24,425 nt of DNA from Candidatus Taylorbacteria bacterium RIFCSPHIGHO2_02_FULL_46_13 (GTDB taxonomy: Bacteria; Patescibacteriota; Minisyncoccia; Phycocordibacterales; DSPV01), in contig MHRQ01000021.1 of the NCBI GenBank assembly GCA_001821015.1, positions 1-24,425 of the forward strand, read 5' to 3'. The position numbers and the translations under genes are program-made. Shown piece by piece: positions 1 to 5,505 of the stretch (positions within the stretch are counted from its first letter, which is position 1; each line of letters starts with the position of its first letter). Under the pieces are notes generated by a model. The model was given only the letters and a program-made list of their open reading frames with translations. It was not told the DNA's origin and ran no database searches.

Positions 1-83
1 GCCCGCATATTAAGCTTTGGGCTAGCCAAAACAGCTACGCCCGCATATTAAGCTTTGGGCTAGCCAAAACAGCTACGCCCGCA
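1..83. repeat. 38-bp tandem repeat, about 2.2 copies, window edge
   Basis: Two identical 38-bp units occupy 1-38 and 39-76, and a third begins at 77 but diverges after 7 bp. There is no spacer between units, so this is a minisatellite and not a CRISPR. Each unit holds an imperfect palindrome around GGGCTAGCC. The array may continue outside the window. The last codons and TAG stop of the homing endonuclease gene lie inside the third, partial unit and the end of the second. Confidence 0.9.
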
Positions 84-747
84 AACTCTTATACTTCTCA
101 AAAATAGATTTCTTTCTTTGCAAAAAGATACTGTCTTTAAGAATAGAACTATTATACATAAAATCATACAAACTCAAAGAACCATACATACTATACGTGA
201 GACGAGAATAGCTACCTTTTTCTTTCCTTATCGTGCCTTTCTTAATGCCCTGCTCTTCCAATTTTTGTTTAAGAACAGCTAAAAATTTTCCAGAACATGA
301 AGTAAATATTGTGCGTATTGTTCGAAGTCTTTTAATTCTTTCTTTATGAATATACCCTATCCAGACGTTTCCATCTCCATCAAAATATCCGCGCACAAAA
401 TGCGAGAGGTACTTAGCTGGCACATGAGGAAGTGAGAGATGCTCAGTCTTGTTGTCATTAAAACCGAGTTTCCTCAAGTCATTGCACATTTCAATACTTC
501 CGATTTGCAAACGATATAAATCACTTCTGTTTCCAGTTCCTAGACGAATACTGATTTTATGTTCGGCATCAATTGTCTTTTTTATCTGTTCAAGTAATTT
601 CTTGTCAGTAATTTGAATACACCAAAACTGACCGCCACGCCGATTAACCGTTATGTAACCATCCGCTGCAAAAAATCCAAGAATGTAGAACATTTCCGGA
701 GTCCATTTCTTGAAAAATTCTTTATTTACTCTTCGGTATATAGGCAT
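73..747 (-). CDS. LAGLIDADG family homing endonuclease
   Basis: A 224-residue protein with two LAGLIDADG-type motifs: one near residues 20-31 (ILGFFAADGYI) and one near 116-127 (FVRGYFDGDGNV). The acidic residue ending each motif is the expected metal-binding catalytic Asp. The size and the two motifs fit a free-standing monomeric double-motif DNA endonuclease that makes a site-specific double-strand break. No intein splicing blocks are visible, so it is not an intein. It lies about 1.3 kb downstream, on the same strand, of an ORF-less group I intron in the initiator tRNA gene. Such enzymes can mobilise introns in trans, but that link is only a guess. The start is the ATG at 747, with a -10-like TATCAT only 6 nt upstream and no Shine-Dalgarno, which suggests a leaderless mRNA. 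Confidence 0.85.
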   Translation of the reverse strand: MPIYRRVNKEFFKKWTPEMFYILGFFAADGYITVNRRGGQFWCIQITDKKLLEQIKKTIDAEHKISIRLGTGNRSDLYRLQIGSIEMCNDLRKLGFNDNKTEHLSLPHVPAKYLSHFVRGYFDGDGNVWIGYIHKERIKRLRTIRTIFTSCSGKFLAVLKQKLEEQGIKKGTIRKEKGSYSRLTYSMYGSLSLYDFMYNSSILKDSIFLQRKKSIFEKYKSLRA

Positions 748-753
748 AGGATT

Positions 754-759
754 ATGATA
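754..759 (-). promoter_or_regulatory. Putative -10 box of the homing endonuclease gene (leaderless)
   Basis: TATCAT on the minus strand, with 6 nt between it and the ATG at 747. No clear -35 is seen. The spacing matches that found before gatC, pilD and comF in this window. Confidence 0.4.
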
Positions 760-793
760 CTTCGTGACAGGAGATTATTCTAACCAAACAAGT

Positions 794-819
794 TGAAAGA
801 AAACGGCCTACCGAGGCCG
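794..819 (-). terminator. Rho-independent terminator
   Basis: On the minus strand the stem CGGCCT / AGGCCG (loop CGGT) is followed by TTTTCTTTC. The stem overlaps the stop codon of the small membrane protein gene at 808-1002, which supports that ORF being a real transcription unit. Confidence 0.7.
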
Positions 820-1002
820 CTTGGGGCGATGTCTCTGCCACCAACACGTTACACAGTGTGGTAACAAAACAAGATTGCAGATACCGAGAAGTAGGAACGC
901 AACAACGGTCCCCCACGACGTCCGAAGAGGAGGATTGTCTGGGATACCTTTGGATCGCAGTTGCCCATACCGACGTTCGTCACTCCAGAATTTTGCAGGC
1001 AT
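808..1002 (-). CDS. Small single-pass membrane protein, unknown function
   Basis: A 64-residue ORF. Residues 1-30 are polar and basic. Residues about 31-49 form one hydrophobic helix (VVAFLLLGICNLVLL), followed by a Cys/His/Trp-containing stretch and a strongly basic tail (RHRPKRPR). Support for its being real comes from context: AAAGGA lies 7 nt before the ATG at 1002, and a rho-independent terminator overlaps the stop codon. I recognise no family. Overlapping plus-strand ORFs have no comparable signals. Confidence 0.5.
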   Translation of the reverse strand: MPAKFWSDERRYGQLRSKGIPDNPPLRTSWGTVVAFLLLGICNLVLLPHCVTCWWQRHRPKRPR

Positions 1003-1054
1003 ATGAATCCTTTCTTTTCACAGACTATCACTTGTATAACTTAATTGTAAAGTA

Positions 1055-1273
1055 CTACTTACTATTCTTGAATACTGAATGGTCCTGAATAGCTCGCGAC
1101 ATACAAAAGGTGAACCATGTGAGAAATGCGGCAAGTCCTATGACAAATAAACTCGCTGCTAATTGAAACCACACTCGAGAAGCAGGCCCGCCATTCCAAA
1201 TAAAAAAAAGAACAAGTGTAGCACAAGGATATAGACAGACAAAAAAGACCTGGCGCGCAGTTTGTTCAATCAT
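1055..1273 (-). CDS. Small two-helix membrane protein, unknown function
   Basis: I place the start at the ATG at 1273 (MIEQTARQ), giving 72 residues. A longer reading from 1336 would run into the tRNA 3'-half sequence and is unlikely. GAGGGAAGG lies about 11 nt upstream of the chosen start. Two hydrophobic segments are visible, about residues 9-25 (VFFVCLYPCATLVLFFI) and 36-55 (FQLAASLFVIGLAAFLTWFT), with a short glycine- and proline-containing loop between them. The family is not recognised. Its place directly downstream of tRNA-like sequence gives no functional hint. Confidence 0.5.
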   Translation of the reverse strand: MIEQTARQVFFVCLYPCATLVLFFIWNGGPASRVWFQLAASLFVIGLAAFLTWFTFCMSRAIQDHSVFKNSK

Positions 1274-1312
1274 ATAGATGATAACCTTCCCTCGTATCAA
1301 AAAGTTACAAAA

Positions 1313-1356
1313 TGCCGGTGAGTGGAATTGAACCACTGTTTACGGCTTACTTGCCC
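1313..1356 (-). tRNA. tRNA 3' half-like sequence (no matching 5' half)
   Basis: On the minus strand a T-arm AGTGG-TTCAATT-CCACT is followed by CACCGGC and a discriminator A, which is a normal tRNA 3' end without CCA. In place of an anticodon arm there is a short hairpin, GGC around AAGTAA. No D-arm and no GCCGGTG 5' acceptor strand occur upstream. The sequence before it resembles the sequence before the 3' half at 1379-1424. It is either a degenerate tRNA gene, an integration scar, or part of a split tRNA. Confidence 0.5.
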
Positions 1357-1378
1357 TAACAAAAATACTATACGATTA

Positions 1379-1424
1379 TGCCGGGGGCGAGGATCGAACT
1401 CGCGACCTTGGGCTTACTCGCCCG
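1379..1424 (-). tRNA. tRNA 3' half; acceptor matches the 5' half at 1666
   Basis: On the minus strand the T-arm GCGAG-TTCGATC-CTCGC is followed by CCCCGGC and A73, with no encoded CCA. CCCCGGC is exactly complementary to GCCGGGG at the start of the tRNA 5' half at 1666. The anticodon-arm position holds a hairpin GGGC-GAGTAA-GCCC with a six-base loop. This stem does not pair with the bases after the D-arm of the 5' half, so a simple intron-containing tRNA cannot be built from the two pieces. Confidence 0.55.
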
Positions 1425-1443
1425 TGCAAATTTTGTAATACGA

Positions 1444-1515
1444 TGTCGAGGGTGGGAATCGAACCCACAACCGGGCGCTTATGAAACGCCTGCTCCACCA
1501 TTGAGCTACCTCGAC
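1444..1515 (-). tRNA. tRNA-Met (CAU anticodon)
   Basis: A complete 72-nt cloverleaf on the minus strand: acceptor GTCGAGG / CCTCGAC, D-arm GCTC-AATGGTG-GAGC, anticodon arm GGCGT-TTCATAA-GCGCC with anticodon CAT, T-arm GTGGG-TTCGATT-CCCAC, discriminator A, no CCA. G1-C72 pairing excludes an initiator, so it is elongator Met or the tRNA-Ile that reads AUA after lysidine modification; sequence alone does not decide. It lies between a tRNA 5' half and a tRNA 3' half and inside a long inverted repeat (1421-1529). Confidence 0.92.
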
Positions 1516-1627
1516 AAAATTTGATCGGGTCCACCCGCGCAACTTTTCCCAACTCTTTCTTAACCACCGCTGACGGTGCATACCCTCAAGACCTACTACG
1601 TATCAAGCTCTCTTTGAAAAGTTGTTC

Positions 1628-1666
1628 GGGTAAATCTCTCGCTCTAGCCAACTGAGCTACCCCGGC
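1628..1666 (-). tRNA. tRNA 5' half
   Basis: On the minus strand: acceptor GCCGGGG, TA, D-arm GCTC-AGTTGGCTA-GAGC with the conserved GG in its loop, then GAGAGATTTACCCG. No complementary anticodon 3' strand (TCTCT-like) follows. The matching acceptor 3' strand lies 288 nt away at 1379-1386, with an intact tRNA-Met in between. Together these look like a tRNA gene broken by an insertion, or a remnant left by an integrative element. Confidence 0.55.
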
Positions 1667-1756
1667 GGCTTACAGACTATAATATACAGACACCGAGAAA
1701 ACAATCCGGAGAGACACGAACCGCAACCCCAATCCTCTATGATTTAAAAGTCTATA

Positions 1757-1785
1757 AGAAAAAGAGGCTCCTTTACACGGAAGCC
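1757..1785 (-). terminator. Rho-independent terminator
   Basis: On the minus strand GGCTTC / GGAGCC (8-nt loop, one G-U pair) is followed by TCTTTTTCTT. It overlaps the last codons of the 70-residue membrane protein gene. Confidence 0.65.
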
Positions 1786-1985
1786 GTGGACACAAAGAAA
1801 TAAAATGAGAGCGCGAAGGAAACAATCATAATGACGATAAGGAGTCTCCCCGCAGCACGCTCATTTTTGACAATACCTGTCCTTATCAAGAGTGACGCAA
1901 GTTTTGGTGTTTGTGCACTTCCAAGAATCGATCTCGAACGAAACTGGTACAAGTCTTGATTCTCGTTAAATTGAACGTCTGACAT
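1773..1985 (-). CDS. Small membrane protein (70 aa), unknown function
   Basis: A 70-residue ORF with a polar N-terminal half (about residues 1-46, rich in Gln, Asn, Arg) and one C-terminal membrane helix at about 47-66 (LLIVIMIVSFALSFYFFV). This tail-anchored layout places most of it in the cytoplasm if the tail is inserted in the usual sense. A rho-independent terminator overlaps its stop codon. There is no Shine-Dalgarno before the ATG at 1985; TATAAG lies about 17 nt upstream. I do not recognise a family. It lies between the initiator tRNA and the broken tRNA pieces. Confidence 0.6.
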   Translation of the reverse strand: MSDVQFNENQDLYQFRSRSILGSAQTPKLASLLIRTGIVKNERAAGRLLIVIMIVSFALSFYFFVSTASV

Positions 1986-2080
1986 AATATTTTTATTAAA
2001 CTCTTATACACTTATAGTAACACCGTTCACAAAGAAAGAAAGCGAGTAATCAACACCGAACAAAAAAGACTACTATCGTA

Positions 2081-2368
2081 TTGCGGGGCCTGGATTTGCA
2101 CCAGGATCTTCAGGTTATGCAATCCACTTCGATTTTCATCGCTCCGCCTAAAACGGATTCGTGGTCTGGACTATACCTTTATCCCTTAAAAACTTTTGGG
2201 ATACTCGCCGTCTAGTCTCTACACCTTATTCAAAAATTGAAGCTTGGCTCGGTATTACCATTCTGTTTGTACAGAGAAGGCTTCACCGAATTTGACGAGT
2301 TTTCCATACAACATTACTGTCGCATGAGCCCATTTGAGCCTGACGAATTACTGTTACTCTACCCCGCG
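2081..2368 (-). tRNA. Initiator tRNA-fMet (CAU) interrupted by a group I intron
   Basis: Exon 1 is 2337-2368 and exon 2 is 2081-2119. The spliced product is 71 nt: acceptor CGCGGGG / CCCCGCA, D-arm GAGT-AACAGTA-ATTC, anticodon arm TCAGG-CTCATAA-CCTGA, T-arm CCTGG-TGCAAAT-CCAGG. Initiator hallmarks are the unpaired C1-A72 and A11-U24. Oddities: the anticodon stem has A29-U41 in place of the third G-C pair, the D-loop has AG where GG is expected, the T-loop starts TGC and not TTC, and the variable loop has only 4 nt. CCA is not encoded. Confidence 0.88.
2120..2336 (-). ncRNA. Group I self-splicing intron, IC3-like, 217 nt
   Basis: The minus strand shows the catalytic core of the tRNA-type IC3 introns such as that of Azoarcus tRNA-Ile: CAAATTCGG (J3/4-P4 area), TACCGAGCCAAGC, GTAGAGACTAGACGGC (P3/P7/P8 strand) and the partner TATAGTCCAG (P7 3' strand). 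The intron ends in G (omega G) at 2120. The 5' exon ends in U, and GGCU of the exon can pair with GGCU at 2324-2331 in the intron to form P1. It sits in the anticodon loop between the first two bases (CT) and the CAT anticodon. It carries no ORF. Splice sites are deduced from restoring the anticodon loop. Confidence 0.88.
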
Positions 2369-2663
2369 AAACTCAGCATACAGCACCCTAAGAAAATATA
2401 CAATATACGGACAACATAGACCACGGGAGCAAACAATACTAGCCTACTGGTCAAAACAAACTGACATATCATTATCACAATTCAGCAAAACGAGCCTCGT
2501 AAAAACAAAGACGCGTAAACATTATTCCAACCATGATGAATATTTTGGGACTCTTAGGGTAAAAGTGAGACGTGGAACGAATCTACGCAGAAAAATAATG
2601 GGCTCAATCGCATCTCTAGCCGGAAGATTCGGTACATAGCCCCCCTTAAAATACCACTCGATT
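2369..2663. other. Intergenic stretch, no gene recognised
   Basis: These 295 bases lie between the stop of the membrane SH3b/HEPN-like gene and the 5' end of the initiator tRNA. A plus-strand ORF spans part of it but runs into the tRNA, has no ribosome binding site and resembles nothing I know. The tRNA promoter should be here, but I see no convincing -35/-10 pair. Confidence 0.4.
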
Positions 2664-3623
2664 TTAAATGTAGCGAAATTCCCTAAACACATTCGCGTAC
2701 AAAGAAATCACCCGTTGCGCCTCTCGTTTAGAAAGCACATAATCTGACCCTTGGTGCGCAATCTGATTGCGAACCTTGTGTGCCTCCCATGCATCGTCTA
2801 TGGTTTCAAAATCGCTCTTCTCAATACGTTTGAGCTTCTCACCAACATTTTCCCCGATATAACCCATTCTATCTAATAATTCTGCAAGAATAATGTCTGC
2901 TTCCAAAATAGCGAGCCGCCAATCAGCGGGGGCTTCAGACTGCACATGCGCAATAACCTTCTCCCACCGACGGTTCTCGTGGTCTTGTGTAGCACCCGCG
3001 GCATGCACCGGATTTTCTTTACTCTTTTCACGCGTGTGTTGCACGGCGATAACCTGACTGATACGAACCAGTGCGTAAATAATACCCGTGAGAAACAAGA
3101 GTGAGAGGAGTGTTGAGGCAAACGTAAAGAGCGTGATGGTACCCGAAACGACCCGAGATACAAACGTCGGAGGTTTCAGAAGCTGTATTTCTATCTCATT
3201 CACCCACCCATCGGGGCCTGACGCAAAGTCAACCTCCCAAAAACGCAGATCGTCCGCAGTTTGGGGACCACTCATAATTGTGCCGCGAGCGCCAGCCTCC
3301 TGCGAACCGATTCGAATTCCTCCCGGTGCATCGCGGACATTCCCTTCAGCGATAGAAACGTAAACCTTCGCACCTGTTGCAGAATCATAGTAGGAAAGCG
3401 CGGTCGGGTGAAACAAGCTGACATAGAGTCCTCGCACAACCGGCCCTCGCGTGAAATTTGCCAGACTGGTCACAATCGCCACTCCGACCAAGGCGAGAAA
3501 AAGAATCTCGGTCACTTTGTCTTCACCACTCTGGCGGGGCGTAGCGCGAGAAGTTCTCTGGTCACTTGAGGGGGGCCGAGACGCTCTTTCGTTTTTTTTG
3601 GGGGGTCCTTTTTTTTCAGCCAT
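2664..3623 (-). CDS. Membrane protein with SH3b-like and C-terminal HEPN-like domains
   Basis: A 319-residue protein. Order: basic, Pro/Ser-rich cytoplasmic N-terminus (1-36), helix 1 (about 38-57), extracytoplasmic domain (about 60-155) that looks like a bacterial SH3 (around VRDAPGG and DGWV), helix 2 (about 160-187), then a soluble domain (about 215-319). The last domain is helical and contains VRNQIAH at 284-290, an R-x4-H motif of the kind found in HEPN domains, so RNase or RNA-binding activity is possible. It starts 2 nt after gatA, hence the same operon. The predicted topology puts the SH3b outside and the HEPN-like domain inside, as in a sensor coupled to an effector. Function is inference; no family name is certain. 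Confidence 0.8.
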   Translation of the reverse strand: MAEKKGPPKKNERASRPPSSDQRTSRATPRQSGEDKVTEILFLALVGVAIVTSLANFTRGPVVRGLYVSLFHPTALSYYDSATGAKVYVSIAEGNVRDAPGGIRIGSQEAGARGTIMSGPQTADDLRFWEVDFASGPDGWVNEIEIQLLKPPTFVSRVVSGTITLFTFASTLLSLLFLTGIIYALVRISQVIAVQHTREKSKENPVHAAGATQDHENRRWEKVIAHVQSEAPADWRLAILEADIILAELLDRMGYIGENVGEKLKRIEKSDFETIDDAWEAHKVRNQIAHQGSDYVLSKREAQRVISLYANVFREFRYI

Positions 3624-3625
3624 AG

Positions 3626-5065
3626 CTATCCCCTCATTTTCTCAAATTTCTTGCCTATTTCAAAGAGCAGTTGTTCCTGCCCGTGCGCCGCCATAAACTG
3701 CACACCGAGTGGGAGTTTCTTACTGTCTATATCCGCTGTTCCTGACGGAATAGAGATCGCGGGAATACCAGCAACATTGGCAGGTACTGTAAAAATGTCT
3801 TCTAGATACATCTGCAGAGGATCACCGGTCTTTTCACCAATTTTAAAAGCGGGAGAGGGCGCGGTGGGAGTCACAACTGCATGGACCCCGCTGTCAAAGA
3901 CTTTTTTAAAGTCTGCCCTAATCAAACTGCGAACCGCAACTGCCTTACCGTAATAGGCATCATAGTAACCTGCTGAGAGCACATAGGTGCCGAGGATAAT
4001 GCGTCTACGAACTTCTTTACCAAACAAACGCCCACGAGTTAAAAGATAATCTCCCAGTAAATCTTTCCCCTCTTCAAGAGCTCCAAATTTTACCCCGTCA
4101 TATCGTGCCACATTAGAGGAAACTTCCGCTGGAATAATAATATAGTAAGACGCTAAAGAATATTTGATATTAGGAAGAGCTACCTCTCTAATCTCACAAC
4201 CCGCTGCCTCAAGGTGTTGAATATTTTTTTTGAAATTTTCCGCACTGGTTTTATGCAAGCCTTCTCCAAGTGCAAAATCATACGGAACTCCAACAACAAA
4301 TTTCTTGGGCAAAGTTTTTACACCGTAGGTATTTTCTGAAATCGTTGTGCTATCAAGCGGATCTTTACCATGTATCGCATCAAAAATAATTTGAGCATCT
4401 TCAACAGTTTTAGCAAACGGTCCAATTACATCCAAAGACGAGCCCATCGCCATAAGACCATAGCGGGATACACTACCGTAAGTTGGCTTGAGCCCCACCA
4501 GACCACAAAATGAAGCTGGCTGTCGTATAGAACCTCCAGTGTCAGAACCGAGAGCTGCAAGCGCGCCATTCATAGAAACTGCGGCAGCTGAACCGCCGGA
4601 AGATCCCCCGGGAACACGCGATGTATCGTGGGGGTTTTTAGTCGGGCCATACGCGGAGTTCTCAGTAGAGCCACCCATCGCAAACTCGTCCATATTGGTG
4701 CGCCCTAAAAATACTGCCCCCGCCTCTTTGAGTTTGCGCGATACGGTTGCATCATAGGTTGCATAATACCCTTCCAAAATCTTGGATGCCGCACCGGCAC
4801 GTCGTCCTTTGATGAGAATGTTGTCTTTCATCGCAAGCGGTATGCCTGTCAGCACATGTACATCTTTTTTTGCTTTTAGACGCTTATCTGCTTCATCTGC
4901 TTGCTCAAGCACATCATCAAATACTTCAAGATAGGCGTTGATCTCGTGATTTTTCTTTTCAATAATAGAGAGATATGCCTCTGCCAATTCGCGTGCAGTA
5001 AAGTCTCCTTTCGTAAGGTGCGCGTGAGCGGAGGTAATGGTGAGATTGTGTAAGTCTATTTTCAT
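3626..5065 (-). CDS. gatA: Asp-tRNA(Asn)/Glu-tRNA(Gln) amidotransferase subunit A
   Basis: A 479-residue amidase-signature enzyme. It releases ammonia from Gln or Asn for transamidation of Glu-tRNA(Gln) or Asp-tRNA(Asn) in the GatCAB complex. The catalytic Ser-cisSer-Lys triad is visible: Lys80 in LAMKDN, Ser155 in VPGGSSGGS and Ser179 in DTGGSIRQ. The length is normal for the family. gatC lies just upstream, while gatB is not in the window. The start at 5065 has no Shine-Dalgarno; an array of eight telomere-like heptamers ends 10 nt before it, so its translation may depend on coupling or on that leader. The downstream SH3b/HEPN gene begins 2 nt after its stop. Confidence 0.97.
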   Translation of the reverse strand: MKIDLHNLTITSAHAHLTKGDFTARELAEAYLSIIEKKNHEINAYLEVFDDVLEQADEADKRLKAKKDVHVLTGIPLAMKDNILIKGRRAGAASKILEGYYATYDATVSRKLKEAGAVFLGRTNMDEFAMGGSTENSAYGPTKNPHDTSRVPGGSSGGSAAAVSMNGALAALGSDTGGSIRQPASFCGLVGLKPTYGSVSRYGLMAMGSSLDVIGPFAKTVEDAQIIFDAIHGKDPLDSTTISENTYGVKTLPKKFVVGVPYDFALGEGLHKTSAENFKKNIQHLEAAGCEIREVALPNIKYSLASYYIIIPAEVSSNVARYDGVKFGALEEGKDLLGDYLLTRGRLFGKEVRRRIILGTYVLSAGYYDAYYGKAVAVRSLIRADFKKVFDSGVHAVVTPTAPSPAFKIGEKTGDPLQMYLEDIFTVPANVAGIPAISIPSGTADIDSKKLPLGVQFMAAHGQEQLLFEIGKKFEKMRG

Positions 5066-5075
5066 TAGAGTAAAA

Positions 5076-5131
5076 GGGTTTAGGGTTTAGGGTTTAGGGT
5101 TTAGGGTTTAGGGTTTAGGGTTTAGGGTTTA
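5076..5131. repeat. Heptanucleotide repeat (GGGTTTA)x8, plant-telomere-like
   Basis: Eight perfect copies of GGGTTTA on the plus strand (CCCTAAA in gatA sense), between gatC and gatA, ending 10 nt from the gatA start codon. A degenerate run in the opposite sense follows at 5149-5174, and the two can pair in RNA. Confidence 0.97.
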
Positions 5132-5148
5132 GTAAACAACATTAATGA

Positions 5149-5174
5149 TACCCTGTGCCCTACACCCTCTACCC
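5149..5174. repeat. Degenerate inverted copies of the heptamer
   Basis: In the minus-strand mRNA this reads as four imperfect heptamers of the form NAGGGTN. It matches the reverse complement of the 5076-5131 array at most positions, so a G-rich arm and a C-rich arm face each other between gatC and gatA. It abuts the gatC stop codon. Confidence 0.6.
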
Positions 5175-5456
5175 TCACAATATCTTTTTCACCTTAATAT
5201 AATTATCTTGCCACCGTGGGGCTTCAGCAAGCAGGTCTTCCGTAAATTCTCCCGACAAATGCGGATTCATATCCTCACGGAAAACATTTTTTATATCTCC
5301 CGCTTCTTTTTTGACCACATCACCAGAAAGTTTCTGTACTTCCCCGACATATCCCAAAATGGAGTCTATCTCTTTGCGTAAACTTTCTTTCTCCTCGGCA
5401 GGAATGTCCAACCGCGCAAGTGCGGCAAGATTTTCAATGTCTGTGAGCTTTAACAT
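5175..5456 (-). CDS. gatC: Asp-tRNA(Asn)/Glu-tRNA(Gln) amidotransferase subunit C
   Basis: A 93-residue protein with the family pattern: an N-terminal helix with LAALARLDIPAEEKE, a middle Ile/Leu helix, then the extended tail with REDMNPH, which wraps around GatA. It stabilises the GatCAB complex. It is followed by gatA after a 109-bp gap filled with heptamer repeats. A promoter directly before the ATG at 5456 indicates that gatC starts its own transcription unit, probably as a leaderless mRNA, and is not simply the end of the pilin-ligA unit. Confidence 0.95.
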   Translation of the reverse strand: MLKLTDIENLAALARLDIPAEEKESLRKEIDSILGYVGEVQKLSGDVVKKEAGDIKNVFREDMNPHLSGEFTEDLLAEAPRWQDNYIKVKKIL

Positions 5457-5462
5457 AAATCT

Positions 5463-5490
5463 ATAGTAGCACGTGACGGTACTTTTCCAA
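5463..5490 (-). promoter_or_regulatory. Putative gatC promoter (extended -10, leaderless)
   Basis: On the minus strand TTGGAA (5485-5490), 16-nt spacer, TGC then TACTAT (5463-5468), 6 nt to the ATG at 5456. Transcription would start at or next to the start codon. Confidence 0.55.
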
Positions 5491-5505
5491 GTTGTAAAAT
5501 CACTA

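Noticed and set aside
1..83. CRISPR array
   Set aside because: The 38-bp units are directly adjacent with no spacers, and no cas genes are present.
1344..1360. Integron attC-like site (GCCCTAAC / GTTAGGGC)
   Set aside because: Only one 8-bp match, no second simple site at the right distance and no integrase gene.
1379..1666. Second group I intron-containing tRNA (its span of 288 nt equals that of the initiator tRNA gene)
   Set aside because: None of the group I core motifs seen in the initiator tRNA intron occurs here, the anticodon stems do not pair, and a complete tRNA-Met lies inside. The equal length seems accidental.
2334..2639. Plus-strand ORF of 101 residues
   Set aside because: It overlaps the initiator tRNA exon 1 and intron, has no expression signals and an unlikely composition.
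5175..5177. Alternative genetic code (TGA as Gly)
   Set aside because: gatC and other genes end properly at TGA with normal family length, and no in-frame TGA occurs inside conserved proteins.
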